Shown here piece after piece: positions 34,971-44,592 of a stretch of DNA of 64,000 nucleotides. The notes beneath the pieces were generated by a model, which was not told the origin of the DNA, did not search any database, and saw nothing but the letters and a program-made list of their open reading frames with translations. The DNA is from Aquabacterium sp. A7-Y (GTDB taxonomy: Bacteria; Pseudomonadota; Gammaproteobacteria; Burkholderiales; Burkholderiaceae_C): the NCBI RefSeq assembly GCF_026153205.1, contig NZ_JAPFBW010000017.1, forward strand, positions 78,049 to 142,048, in the 5' to 3' direction. Every line of letters begins with the position of its first letter. The stretch's first letter is position 1. The translations under genes and the position numbers were made by a program.

Positions 34971-37568
34971 ATGATGAACACCGCCAACCGCAAACCTCTT
35001 CCGGGCACCCGGCTCGACTACTTCGATGCACGTGCCGCCGTCGACGCCATCACGCCGGGCGCCTACGACAAGCTGCCCTACACCTCGCGCGTGCTGGCGG
35101 AGAACCTGGTGCGCCGCTGCGATCCGGCGACCCTGGCCGATTCGCTGAAGCAGCTGATCGAGCGCAAGCGCGATCTCGACTTCCCGTGGTTCCCGGCCCG
35201 GGTGGTGTGCCATGACATCCTCGGCCAGACCGCGCTGGTCGACCTCGCCGGGCTGCGGGACGCGATCGCCGCCCAGGGCGGCGACCCGTCTCTGGTCAAT
35301 CCGGTGGTGCCGACGCAGCTGGTGGTGGACCACTCGCTGGCGGTGGAGTGCGGTGGCTTCGATCCGGAGGCATTCGCCAAGAACCGCGCCATCGAAGACC
35401 GCCGCAACGAGGACCGCTTCCATTTCATCAACTGGACCAAAAAGGCGTTCAAGAACGTCGACGTGATCCCGCCGGGCAACGGCATCCTCCACCAGATCAA
35501 CCTCGAGCGCATGTCGCCGGTCGTGCAGGTGAAGGACGGTGTGGCCTTCCCGGACACCCTGGTCGGCACCGACTCCCACACGCCGATGGTCGACGCGCTG
35601 GGCGTGATCGCGATCGGCGTGGGCGGTCTCGAAGCCGAAACCGTGATGCTGGGCCGTGCCTCCTGGATGCGACTGCCGGACATCGTCGGTGTGGAGCTCT
35701 CCGGCAGGCCGGGGCCGGGCATCACCGCCACCGACGTCGTGCTGGCGCTGACCGAGTTCCTGCGCAAGGAAAAGGTCGTGTCCGCCTACCTTGAGTTCTA
35801 CGGCGAGGGCGCGTCGGCCCTGACCTTGGGGGACCGGGCCACCATCTCCAACATGGCGCCGGAGTTCGGCGCGACCGCGGCGATGTTCTACATCGACGAG
35901 CAGACTATCAACTACCTGAAGCTCACGGGCCGCGACGACAGCCTGGTCCAGCTGGTGGAGACCTATGCCAAGGTCACCGGCCTCTGGGCCGACAGCCTGA
36001 AGCAGGCCGAGTACGAGCGTGTGCTCCGGTTCGACCTGTCCACGGTGGTGCGCAATCTGGCCGGTCCGTCCAATCCGCACAAGCGGGTGCCGACCTCGGA
36101 GCTGGCTGCACGCGGCATCGCCGGCAAGGTCGAGAACGAGCCGGGCCGGATGCCGGACGGCGCCGTCATCATCGCGGCGATCACGAGCTGCACCAACACC
36201 AACAACCCGCGCAACATGATCGCCGCCGGCTTGCTGGCCCGCAACGCGAACAAGCTGGGCCTGAGCCGCAAGCCCTGGGTCAAGAGTTCGCTGGCGCCGG
36301 GGTCGAAGGCCGTCGCGCTGTACCTCGATGAAGCCGGGCTGATGCCGGAGCTGGAACGGCTCGGCTTCGGCGTCGTGGCGTTCGCCTGCACCACCTGCAA
36401 TGGCATGTCCGGCGCCCTGGACCCCGTGATCCAGAAGGAAATCGTGGATCGCGACCTGTACGCCACGGCCGTGCTGTCCGGCAACCGCAATTTCGACGGC
36501 CGGATCCACCCGTACGCCAAGCAGGCCTTCCTGGCCTCGCCGCCGCTGGTGGTCGCCTACGCCATCGCCGGCACCATCCGCTTCGACATCGAGAAGGACG
36601 TGCTGGGCAGCGATGCAAGCGGGAATCCCGTCCGGCTGAAGGACATCTGGCCGTCGGACGAGGAGATCGACGCCCTGGTCGCCTCGAGCGTGAAGCCGGA
36701 GCAGTTCCGCCAGGTCTACGATCCGATGTTCAAGCTCAGCGTCGAGAGTGGCGACACCTTGAGTCCGCTCTACGACTGGCGGCCGCAAAGCACCTACATC
36801 CGCCGGCCGCCGTACTGGGAAGGCGCGCTGGCGGGCGCGCGCACGCTCAAGGGCATGCGCCCGCTCGCGGTGCTCGGAGACAACATCACCACCGATCACC
36901 TGTCGCCCTCGAACGCCATCCTGCCGGACAGCGCGGCTGGCGAGTACCTGGCGAAGATGGGCCTGCCGGAGGAGGACTTCAACTCCTACGCCACCCACCG
37001 CGGCGATCACCTCACCGCGCAGCGCGCCACCTTTGCCAATCCCACCTTGAAAAACGAGATGGTGCTGGAGAACGGCCAGGTGGTGGCCGGTTCGCTCGCG
37101 CGCATCGAGCCCGAAGGCCGGGTCACCCGGATGTGGGAGGCGATCGAGACCTATATGGAGCGCAAGCAGCCGCTGATCGTGATCGCCGGTGCCGACTACG
37201 GTCAGGGCTCCTCGCGCGACTGGGCCGCCAAGGGGGTGCGGCTCGCCGGTGTGGAAGCCATCGTCGCCGAGGGCTTCGAGCGCATCCACCGCACCAACCT
37301 GGTCGGCATGGGGGTGCTGCCGCTGGAGTTCAAGCCGGGCGTGAACCGCTTGACGCTGGGCATCGACGGCACCGAGACCTTCGACGTGATCGGCACGCGC
37401 AAGCCGCGTACCGATCTCACGCTGGTGATCCACCGCAGGAACGGCGACCGCGTCGACGTGCCGGTGACTTGCCGGCTGGATACCGCCGAAGAAGTATCGA
37501 TCTACGAGGCCGGCGGGGTGCTGCAGCGTTTCGCGCAGGACTTCCTCGAATCGTCGAAGGCCGCGTAA
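34971..37568 (+). CDS. acnD: Fe/S-dependent 2-methylcitrate dehydratase AcnD
   Basis: 865 residues, an aconitase A-type protein with the cluster cysteines in AITSCTNTNNPRNM and CTTCNGMSG and the GADYGQGSSRDWAAKGV motif of the swivelling domain. AcnD dehydrates 2-methylcitrate to a methylaconitate isomer and needs PrpF. I take the ATG at 34971 (another follows directly at 34974); a GTG at 34941 gives ten more residues with no match. It uses the AcnD/PrpF route in place of PrpD, as is usual in Burkholderiales. Confidence 0.94.
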   Translation: MMNTANRKPLPGTRLDYFDARAAVDAITPGAYDKLPYTSRVLAENLVRRCDPATLADSLKQLIERKRDLDFPWFPARVVCHDILGQTALVDLAGLRDAIAAQGGDPSLVNPVVPTQLVVDHSLAVECGGFDPEAFAKNRAIEDRRNEDRFHFINWTKKAFKNVDVIPPGNGILHQINLERMSPVVQVKDGVAFPDTLVGTDSHTPMVDALGVIAIGVGGLEAETVMLGRASWMRLPDIVGVELSGRPGPGITATDVVLALTEFLRKEKVVSAYLEFYGEGASALTLGDRATISNMAPEFGATAAMFYIDEQTINYLKLTGRDDSLVQLVETYAKVTGLWADSLKQAEYERVLRFDLSTVVRNLAGPSNPHKRVPTSELAARGIAGKVENEPGRMPDGAVIIAAITSCTNTNNPRNMIAAGLLARNANKLGLSRKPWVKSSLAPGSKAVALYLDEAGLMPELERLGFGVVAFACTTCNGMSGALDPVIQKEIVDRDLYATAVLSGNRNFDGRIHPYAKQAFLASPPLVVAYAIAGTIRFDIEKDVLGSDASGNPVRLKDIWPSDEEIDALVASSVKPEQFRQVYDPMFKLSVESGDTLSPLYDWRPQSTYIRRPPYWEGALAGARTLKGMRPLAVLGDNITTDHLSPSNAILPDSAAGEYLAKMGLPEEDFNSYATHRGDHLTAQRATFANPTLKNEMVLENGQVVAGSLARIEPEGRVTRMWEAIETYMERKQPLIVIAGADYGQGSSRDWAAKGVRLAGVEAIVAEGFERIHRTNLVGMGVLPLEFKPGVNRLTLGIDGTETFDVIGTRKPRTDLTLVIHRRNGDRVDVPVTCRLDTAEEVSIYEAGGVLQRFAQDFLESSKAA

Positions 37569-37585
37569 CGTCAAGGACCTGATCC

Positions 37586-38776
37586 ATGGCTTTTCTTCCC
37601 CAGATCAAGATCCCCGCCACCTACATGCGGGGCGGCACCAGCAAGGGCGTGTTTTTCCGCTTGCAGGATCTGCCCGAACGCGCACAGGTGCCGGGCCCGG
37701 CGCGCGACGCGCTGTTGCTGCGTGTCATCGGCAGCCCGGACCCTTACGGCAAGCAAATCGACGGCATGGGCGGGGCGACGTCGAGCACCAGCAAGACCGT
37801 CATCCTGTCGAGAAGCGCGAAGCCGGACCACGACGTCGACTACCTGTTCGGCCAGGTGGCGATCGAGCAGGCGTTCGTCGACTGGAGCGGCAATTGCGGC
37901 AATCTTTCGGCGGCCGTCGGCTCGTTCGCGATCAGCAGCGGCCTGGTCGATGCCAGCCGCATCCCGAAAGACGGCGTGGCGACGGTGCGCATCTGGCAGG
38001 CCAACATCGGCAAGACCATCATCGCGCACGTGCCGATCACCGGCGGTGCGGTGCAGGAAACCGGCGACTTCGAGCTCGACGGCGTGACCTTTCCCGCTGC
38101 CGAAGTGCAGCTTGAGTTCATGGACCCGGCTGCTGAGGACAAGGGGGCGGGCGGCGCGATGTTTCCGACCGGCCAGCTTGTCGATGAGCTCGAGGTGCCA
38201 GGTGTCGGTAGGCTGCAAGCCACCCTGATCAATGCCGGCATCCCGACGATCTTCGTCAACGCCGAAGCCATCGGCTACACCGGCTGCGAGCTGCAGGAGG
38301 CGATCAACGGCGATCCCGAGGCGCTGGCCCTGTTCGAGGCGATCCGGGCTCACGGCGCGGTGCGCATGGGCCTGATCCGGCATGTGGATGAAGCCGCCCA
38401 GCGCCAGCACACGCCGAAGGTCGCCTTCGTCGCCAAGCCGGCGGACTATGTCGCCTCCAGCGGCAGGCGGGTGGCCGCCGCCGAGGTCGACTTGCTGGTG
38501 CGCGCGCTCTCGATGGGCAAGCTGCACCACGCGATGATGGGCACCGCCGCGGTCGCCATCGGCACGGCCGCTGCGATTCCCGGCACGCTGGTGAATCTCG
38601 CTGCGGGCGGGGGTGCACGCGAGGCGGTGCGTTTCGGACATCCTTCCGGCACCCTGCGGGTGGGCGCGCAAGCCCGCCAGGTCGGCGGTGAATGGACGGT
38701 GACCAAGGCCATCATGAGCCGCAGCGCGCGCGTGCTGATGGAAGGCTGGGTGCGCGTGCCCGGCGACGCTTTCTGA
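37586..38776 (+). CDS. prpF: 2-methylaconitate cis-trans isomerase PrpF
   Basis: 396 residues of the PrpF family (diaminopimelate-epimerase-like fold). Diagnostic segments are the opening IPATYMRGGTSKGVFF, then GNCGNLSAAVG, and the C-terminal GHPSGTLRVGA. It isomerises the methylaconitate made by AcnD. It starts 17 bases after acnD and closes the operon. A weak GC hairpin TCCCGGG-4-CCCGGGA (38816-38833) follows without a T-run. Confidence 0.95.
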   Translation: MAFLPQIKIPATYMRGGTSKGVFFRLQDLPERAQVPGPARDALLLRVIGSPDPYGKQIDGMGGATSSTSKTVILSRSAKPDHDVDYLFGQVAIEQAFVDWSGNCGNLSAAVGSFAISSGLVDASRIPKDGVATVRIWQANIGKTIIAHVPITGGAVQETGDFELDGVTFPAAEVQLEFMDPAAEDKGAGGAMFPTGQLVDELEVPGVGRLQATLINAGIPTIFVNAEAIGYTGCELQEAINGDPEALALFEAIRAHGAVRMGLIRHVDEAAQRQHTPKVAFVAKPADYVASSGRRVAAAEVDLLVRALSMGKLHHAMMGTAAVAIGTAAAIPGTLVNLAAGGGAREAVRFGHPSGTLRVGAQARQVGGEWTVTKAIMSRSARVLMEGWVRVPGDAF

Positions 38777-39071
38777 GCCAGCCTGCACCGGGCCGCAACC
38801 ACGCCGCAAGGGGTATCCCGGGAGCGCCCGGGAAAGCCTCGCCGCTTGAACAACCTGCAGAAATTTGCAGCTGCACATGAAGGAGAACCCGTGCAGTCTG
38901 CTGTGCCTGTGAATATTGCAGGCGATGGCGCGGGGCGCCGGCGGGCGCGGGCCGAGGGGCGAATCTGAGGGCAGCGGTCTGTGAATGCCCTGGTCGTAGA
39001 CGTCATGAAGACGGGCCCTGCCGCATCGATGCGATATCCGTTTTTATCCATCTCCGTCGAGGATGCGGGCC

Positions 39072-40289
39072 ATGCAAATCATTGAAAGCCTCAGGACTCA
39101 TGCCGAGGAAAACATACGCCTGAGGCGCGACATCCACGCCCACCCGGAGCTGGGATTCGAAGAGCACCGCACTGCGGACATCGTCGCCCGGCGCCTCGAA
39201 AGCTGGGGCGTCGAAGTCCATCGCGGGGTGGGTGGCACGGGGGTGGTCGGCGTCATCCGCAAGGGGCGGTCTCAGCGTGGCGTTGCGCTGCGCGCCGACA
39301 TGGATGCGCTGCCGGTCCAAGAGCTGAACCGGTTTGCCCACGCCAGCCAGTCCGCCGGCAGGATGCACGCTTGCGGACATGACGGTCACACCACCACGCT
39401 GCTGAGCGCCGCGCGGGTGCTGGCGGAAGAAGCGCAGTTCGACGGCCAGGTGGTGCTGGTGTTTCAGCCGGCCGAGGAGACCAGCGGCGGTGCCCGGGCG
39501 ATGATCCGGGACGGCCTGTTTGAAAGATTTCCGGTGGATGCGATCTTCGGCTTTCACAACATGGTCAACCTGCCGATCGGTCATTTCGCCTTTCGTTTCG
39601 GCACCGGCGCCGCACTGACCAACTTCAAGGTGACCGTCGAGGGCAGGAGCGCACACGCCGCCATGCCGCACCTGGGGCTCGATCCTGTCCCGGCTGCCTG
39701 CCAGATGGTCCAGGCCTTCCAGACCGTCATCACTCGCAACATGCGTCCGGTCGACCCGGGCGTCATCTCGGTGACGATGATCCATGCAGGGGAGACGACC
39801 AATGTCCTGCCGTCGAGCTGCGTCCTGCAGGGCACGGTGCGTTGTGTGGGGGACGACGTGTTGGACAGGGTCAAGCAACGGATGGCGGTGATCGTCCAGA
39901 ACACCACGGCGGCGTTCGAGCTGAGCGGGAGTGTCGAGTGGAGCGGCTACTGCCCTTCGGTGGACAACCACGCCGAGGAAACCGAGTTCGTGCGGCGCTT
40001 GATGACCGATCTGGCGGGGCCCGAGAACGTCCATCTGCGTGAACTCAGCCTGGGCGGCGAGGATTTCGGTTATTACCTCAAGCTCAAGCCCGGCTCCTAC
40101 TTCTGGATCGGCAATGGGGCGGGCCAGGGCGCCGAAGACCACCGCCTGGAAGGTCACGGGCCCGGTCCCTGCACCTTGCACAGCGCTTCTTACGACTTCA
40201 ACGATGCGCTGATTCCGGTCGGCGCCACGTTCTGGGTCCGGCTCGTGGAGCGGTGGCTCCCGGCGGGGGAGCCGATCCGTGCGGATTGA
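39072..40289 (+). CDS. M20-family amidohydrolase (hippurate hydrolase / N-acyl amino acid deacylase type)
   Basis: 405 residues. Metal ligands are visible in ADMDALPVQE, MHACGHDGHTTTLL and PAEETSGGARAMI, with the dimerisation-domain histidine in GRSAHAAMPHLG and the last ligand in LGGEDFGYYL. The family removes acyl groups from amino acids such as hippurate. I use the ATG at 39072, 8 bases after CGAGGA; an ATG at 39063 sits inside that sequence. About 295 gene-free bases separate it from prpF. The convergent LysR gene follows. Confidence 0.88.
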   Translation: MQIIESLRTHAEENIRLRRDIHAHPELGFEEHRTADIVARRLESWGVEVHRGVGGTGVVGVIRKGRSQRGVALRADMDALPVQELNRFAHASQSAGRMHACGHDGHTTTLLSAARVLAEEAQFDGQVVLVFQPAEETSGGARAMIRDGLFERFPVDAIFGFHNMVNLPIGHFAFRFGTGAALTNFKVTVEGRSAHAAMPHLGLDPVPAACQMVQAFQTVITRNMRPVDPGVISVTMIHAGETTNVLPSSCVLQGTVRCVGDDVLDRVKQRMAVIVQNTTAAFELSGSVEWSGYCPSVDNHAEETEFVRRLMTDLAGPENVHLRELSLGGEDFGYYLKLKPGSYFWIGNGAGQGAEDHRLEGHGPGPCTLHSASYDFNDALIPVGATFWVRLVERWLPAGEPIRAD

Positions 40290-40351
40290 TCTGCAACCGC
40301 CCTGCGTTCAGCCTTCGTCCACACCTCTTCCGCGAACTTCCAACCCCAGGC

Positions 40352-41260
40352 TCAGCCGCTCGTCGTGATGCGGGCCGCGGTCTGGCGCAACCAACGGTGC
40401 GCCGGATCGATGTCGCGTCGGGGATGCCAGATCTGCTGGAACTCGAAGGCTTCGATGGAGAAGGGCGGTTCGAAGACCCGCAGGCGTGAATCCTGACCGA
40501 CCGTCGCCAGGCTGCGTCTGGCAACGGTCAGGATGAGATCGGTTCCTGCGATCACGTCATTGGCCACTCCCCAGTGCGGCAACACGATGCTGATGCGGCG
40601 TTGCAGTCCCAGTTCGGCCAGGGTGCGGTCGATCTCGCTGTCCGCACCGGCACGAGCAGCGACGAGCGCATGCGGCCGCGCGAGCCAGGCCTCCAGGTCC
40701 AGCAGCCCGGCTTGCGGCAGGCTGGCGGCGTCCGCCAAGCACGCGAAACACTCGCTGAACAAGGTCTGCCGGCACAGCTCTTGTAAGGGGGACGGGAAAA
40801 CCCCGAATGCCAAGTCGATCTCGCCATCGATCACTCCCGTCGCCATGGCCTCACGGCTGGCCTGGGTGACGACCAGGTCGATGCCGGGCGCCTTGGCACG
40901 CACTTCCCGGATCAACCCGGGCAGGACCACGCGGGCGCCATAGTCGGACATCGCCAGGCGGAGGGTCCGTTCGGTGCGCATGGGCTCGAATGCGGGCGGA
41001 TCGAGCAAGGCCGCCAACTGGTTGAGCGCATCGGTCAGGGGTTGCTCGAGCTCCCGGGCCCGGGCGGTCGGTTCCAGCCTGCCCGATCGACGTACCAGCA
41101 AAGGGTCGTCGAAGATGTCGCGCAAGTGGGCCAGTGCATGACTGACCGCTGGCTGGCTTCGATGCAGGCGCAAGGCAGCCCGCGAGATATGTTTTTCGGC
41201 CAGCAGTGCGTGGAGCGTCAGCAGAAGGTTCAGATCGATGCGACGAAGACTATTCGTCAT
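40352..41260 (-). CDS. LysR-family transcriptional regulator
   Basis: 302 residues: an N-terminal winged helix (LRRIDLNLLLTLHALLAEKHISRAALRLHRSQPAVSHALAHLR, read in pieces as the LysR signature) and a periplasmic-binding-protein-like effector domain with FEFQQIWHPRRDIDPAHRWL near the end, wording common in NodD/NahR-type members. The ATG at 41260 is the one adjoining the HTH. It is divergent from the DUF606 transporter gene 82 bases away, which is its most likely target, and convergent with the amidohydrolase gene. Confidence 0.92.
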   Translation of the reverse strand: MTNSLRRIDLNLLLTLHALLAEKHISRAALRLHRSQPAVSHALAHLRDIFDDPLLVRRSGRLEPTARARELEQPLTDALNQLAALLDPPAFEPMRTERTLRLAMSDYGARVVLPGLIREVRAKAPGIDLVVTQASREAMATGVIDGEIDLAFGVFPSPLQELCRQTLFSECFACLADAASLPQAGLLDLEAWLARPHALVAARAGADSEIDRTLAELGLQRRISIVLPHWGVANDVIAGTDLILTVARRSLATVGQDSRLRVFEPPFSIEAFEFQQIWHPRRDIDPAHRWLRQTAARITTSG

Positions 41261-41342
41261 GCGAATGCCTGCCCTTTGGATTACGAATTGGAACGGGTCA
41301 TCAGGATAGTAAACACTGGTGGCAAAGCAATGGGTGACGTGT

Positions 41343-41864
41343 ATGACTCCTACCTCTTCCCTTGCCGGCATCGGCATGGCCTGCGCAGCGCTGCTCGCTG
41401 GAGCACTGGTTCCGTTCCAGGCTGGCGCCAATGCAGCCTTGGGTCGTGCGCTGGGACATCCCTTGTGGGCCGCGTTTGCCTCCTTGATGGTCAGCCTGCT
41501 GGTGGTCCTGCCCGCGCTGTGGGGGCTGCGGGCCCAGGCACCGCTGCTGGCTCAGGCGGCGCAGATGCCACTCTGGAGCTGGCTGGGCGGCGTCGCCGGA
41601 GTCATCTACATCACCGCCGCCTTGGTGCTGACACCGCGCCTTGGCGCCTCGGGCTTCATCGTCTGCGTGATTGCCGGCCAGGTACTGGCCTCGTTGCTGA
41701 TCGACCACCATGGGCTGATGGGGCTGACGCCCAAGCCGGCCACATGGTCTCGGGTGGCGGGTGTGCTGCTGATCGTCGTCGGCATGTGGGTGGTGCAGTC
41801 GGCGACACCTGCGCAGCCGGTGGCGGGTGACGGGGCCTCGGCTGCCAACCCGGACCGGACGTGA
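41343..41864 (+). CDS. DMT-superfamily membrane protein, DUF606/YdcZ type
   Basis: 173 residues with five hydrophobic segments and the family opening GALVPFQAGANAALGRALGHPLWAAFASLMV, which identifies the DUF606 half-transporter group. Members act as small-molecule permeases, probably as dimers; the substrate is unknown. The ATG at 41343 is preferred over an upstream start lacking a family match. Divergent from the LysR regulator gene. Confidence 0.82.
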   Translation: MTPTSSLAGIGMACAALLAGALVPFQAGANAALGRALGHPLWAAFASLMVSLLVVLPALWGLRAQAPLLAQAAQMPLWSWLGGVAGVIYITAALVLTPRLGASGFIVCVIAGQVLASLLIDHHGLMGLTPKPATWSRVAGVLLIVVGMWVVQSATPAQPVAGDGASAANPDRT

Positions 41865-42339
41865 GCAGGGGTTGGTCTTGACGCGACGTCCCGTTCGACC
41901 CGCTCTGTGTCGCTTGCCATCCTCTTGGCCACGGTCGGTAGCACTCGGCCGCGTAATTGCAGCATATCGAAGATAAATAATTCGCTACTTCAATATTTGC
42001 GACGCGTTTGCCGGCGGCGCTCCAGGGACACAGCGAAGCACAGGTTCCGACCCTTCAAAGCGAGACAGTTGTTTCGATGATTGAGCTCGTGGGGCAGCGG
42101 CGCCGTGAGGCAACCGATGCCGCCGCCACGCGAGTACGTTGGAACGGTCAGCATGAAGCGCACGTTCTCTTACGGGCGGTAGCAGCATCCCGGACCTCGC
42201 GCACGGTACGGTCGCAGTGCCTTGCGACGCGCCATTGGCCGTCCGGTCCTCGACCGCGCTCTCGCATCGCGTGCCCCGCGTGCTTGCCGTCGACACGGCT
42301 GCGCGCCACCCACCCGCCTCAAGAAAAGGAAGACAACCG
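41865..42339. other. Intergenic region
   Basis: 475 bases. An A/T-rich patch (about 41960-42000, containing GATAAATAATTCG) stands out in the GC-rich background and could be promoter or protein-binding DNA. Several open frames overlap here but none has a start site or family match. The last 20 bases carry the AAGGAAG site of the next gene. Confidence 0.4.
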
Positions 42340-43164
42340 ATGCGATCGATCCGGAGTTCCCGTTCCGCGCTTGCCGCCGCGCTGTTGCTGTGCGGCAGCG
42401 CGGCTTACGCCGTGCCGGCCGGCAACGGCATCATGCAGGGCAAGGGCTTCGATGCCTGCACCGCGCCCTCGATCTCGACGATGCAGAAGTGGTGGACGAA
42501 CACGCCGTGGTCGTGGATCGGCATCTACATCGGCGGCAGCGTGCGCGCCTGCTCGCAGCCCAACCTGACGGCCAACTGGATGAACAAGACCTATGCGCAG
42601 GGCTGGCGCTACGAGCTGATCTGGGTCGGGCCTCAGGCACCGTGCACGAGCTACCGGCACCGCATCAGCTACAACAAGACCACGGCTTACCAGCAGGGCA
42701 AGGCCGAGGCGATCAGCGCCTACAAAGCGCTCCAGGCGCTGGGCTTCGGCACCGCGAAGGGCACGCCCGTTACCTACGACATGGAGGCCTACCCGAACAA
42801 CAGCAGCTGCCGCGCGGCCGTCAAGTCCTTCATGCAGGGCTGGGTCGACCAGCTCGCCGTGGCGCCGGCCCAGGTCGCCGGCGTCTATGGTTCGGGCTGC
42901 GGGACCTATCTCTCCGACTTCGCCACGATGGCTCGCCCGCCGAGGTTCATCAACGCCGCCGATTGGGATCGCGACCCTTCGACCTGGCACCTGTCGTGCA
43001 TCAGCGGCGGCCACTGGACCCACAACCAGCGCTTCAAGCAGTACCGGGGCGACCACAACGAGACCTGGGGCGGCGTGACCCTGAACATCGACAGCAATTG
43101 CGCCAACGGTCCGACCGCCGCCGGCGGCCACCTGTTCCCCAACAGCTCGTGCATCGCGCCTTGA
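42340..43164 (+). CDS. Secreted glycoside-hydrolase-like protein, DUF1906 (Rv2525c-like)
   Basis: 274 residues. A signal peptide ends AYA-VPAG. The mature protein starts GKGFDACTAPSISTMQKWW, then IGIYIGGS and LIWVGPQ, with TYDMEAYP and INAADWDRDP further on: this is the DUF1906 TIM-barrel fold of Rv2525c-type proteins, related to GH25 muramidases. An acidic residue in YDMEAY occupies the place of a catalytic acid. Six or more cysteines suggest disulfides. AAGGAAG precedes the ATG. It begins a run of exported or envelope genes. Confidence 0.85.
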   Translation: MRSIRSSRSALAAALLLCGSAAYAVPAGNGIMQGKGFDACTAPSISTMQKWWTNTPWSWIGIYIGGSVRACSQPNLTANWMNKTYAQGWRYELIWVGPQAPCTSYRHRISYNKTTAYQQGKAEAISAYKALQALGFGTAKGTPVTYDMEAYPNNSSCRAAVKSFMQGWVDQLAVAPAQVAGVYGSGCGTYLSDFATMARPPRFINAADWDRDPSTWHLSCISGGHWTHNQRFKQYRGDHNETWGGVTLNIDSNCANGPTAAGGHLFPNSSCIAP

Positions 43165-43208
43165 GGCGCGGCTTGCCGCCACGCGCCCCGTCTTCCAGGA
43201 GTCCCTTC

Positions 43209-44171
43209 ATGAAGCATCGTTTTCCTTTCTCGGCCGACGCTCTGGCGGCCGCCGTCCTGCTGTGTACTGCGGCCTCCGGTGCCGCGCTGGCGCAGACCGG
43301 CGCCGCCCGAGTGCCTTGGCTCGACCAGCCCGCGTCCGATCCCGTCACGACCGCAGCCGCATCGCCAGTTGCCGACCGTCCTTGCTCCGCCGGCGAAATC
43401 AAGGTCAGCGCCGGCCAGCAGGGCGCATGGCGCGGCTTCGCGACGCAGGAGCTGCGCATCCGCAAGGTCGGCCCCGGCACGTGCACGCTGTCCGGGGCGC
43501 CGGCGCTTGCGCTCGTCGCGTCCGACGGCAAGCGGCAAGCGGCGCGACAGGCTGAATCCGCGGCGGCGCAGGACAGCCGGCGCATCGAAGTGTCGGAGGA
43601 CCACGACGCCGTCCTCCTGGTCGGTGCGCCCGGCGCCTGCGACGCGGCCGCCGGGCCGTCGCGCCGCGTCTCGCGGCAGATCGAGCTGACGCCGCTGGGC
43701 GGCGGGGCGCTCATGGTCGACGGCGTGCACCTCGATACCGTGTGCGGGGCGGCGACTGTCCTGTACGTGGAGCAGGTGGTCGACGAGCCCCGCCGTGCCG
43801 CTCGCGTCGCGGCCGCCGCCGCGCCGGCGCAGGCGACGCTCGACGCGCTCACTGCACGGCTGGAGGCTCCGTCGGCCGTGGCACGCGGCGGGACGCTGCG
43901 CTACGTGGTCACGCTGACGAACGAGAGCGGGTCCGCCTTGCCCCTGTCGCCCTGCCCGAGCTACCAGCAGTCCTTGTATGTCGAGGGGCGCAGCGTGGAC
44001 AGCCGCTATCGGCTCAACTGCAGCGGCGCCGGCGGGCAGATCGCCCCGCATTCGAGCGTGTCTTTTGAGATGGAGGGGGCTGTGCCGGGCGACCTGGCGG
44101 GCGAGCACGTCAAGCTGAGCTGGGTGCTGCGCGACGGCCCGGCCGCCGGCACGATCGCCGAGCTGCGCTGA
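43209..44171 (+). CDS. Secreted DUF4232-like protein
   Basis: 320 residues with a signal peptide ending ALA-QTG. Residues about 57-180 (PCSAGEIKV, RKVGPGTCTLSGAPALALVASDGK) follow the pattern of DUF4232 domains, and residues about 215-320 (LRYVVTLTNESGSALPLSPCPSYQQSLY) form a second beta-sandwich of the same kind. AGGAG stands before the ATG. It lies 44 bases after the DUF1906 gene, so the two are probably co-transcribed. Function unknown; envelope or matrix binding is a guess. Confidence 0.7.
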   Translation: MKHRFPFSADALAAAVLLCTAASGAALAQTGAARVPWLDQPASDPVTTAAASPVADRPCSAGEIKVSAGQQGAWRGFATQELRIRKVGPGTCTLSGAPALALVASDGKRQAARQAESAAAQDSRRIEVSEDHDAVLLVGAPGACDAAAGPSRRVSRQIELTPLGGGALMVDGVHLDTVCGAATVLYVEQVVDEPRRAARVAAAAAPAQATLDALTARLEAPSAVARGGTLRYVVTLTNESGSALPLSPCPSYQQSLYVEGRSVDSRYRLNCSGAGGQIAPHSSVSFEMEGAVPGDLAGEHVKLSWVLRDGPAAGTIAELR

Positions 44172-44253
44172 CGCTTGGGCGCACCGATTGCTGGACTGCA
44201 ATGCCCGCCCGGCGCTCCGCGCCGGGGTGACTCTTCAACCGATCTGGACTCCT

Positions 44254-44592
44254 ATGAACCTGAAGACCTTGGCATTGCTGCTCACAGCAGGTGCGGCCGC
44301 CGGCGCCGCCTACAGCGCCGCGGCGCGCTACCGGCGCGCTTCGATGGGGACACTGCGTTCCGGGCTCCCGGCCGAGGGAGGTGGCGCCGCGTTCGGAGAC
44401 GACACGGCCTCACTCGGCGCCGAGTCGATCAACCCCGCGGAGCGGCTGCAGGAACGCGGCGTCGGCCGCTCGGTCGGCGGCACCGCGGCGCCCGGTGGGG
44501 GAGTGCCCAGCGACGAGCTGTTCTCTTCCTCGTCGGCGCGGGGTCCCGAACCCATCGCACCCGGCTTGCCCGACTTCACCCGTGGCGCCTGA
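44254..44592 (+). CDS. Small membrane-anchored protein of unknown function
   Basis: 112 residues: one N-terminal hydrophobic helix (LKTLALLLTAGAAAGAAYSAAA) followed by a Gly/Ser/Pro-rich, probably disordered tail. The ATG at 44254 precedes the helix directly. Its stop overlaps the next gene's likely GTG start. I do not recognise it. Confidence 0.55.
   Translation: MNLKTLALLLTAGAAAGAAYSAAARYRRASMGTLRSGLPAEGGGAAFGDDTASLGAESINPAERLQERGVGRSVGGTAAPGGGVPSDELFSSSSARGPEPIAPGLPDFTRGA

Noticed and set aside
38816..38833. Rho-independent terminator after prpF
   Set aside because: The stem TCCCGGG/CCCGGGA is clear but no T-run follows, so I list it only as a comment.
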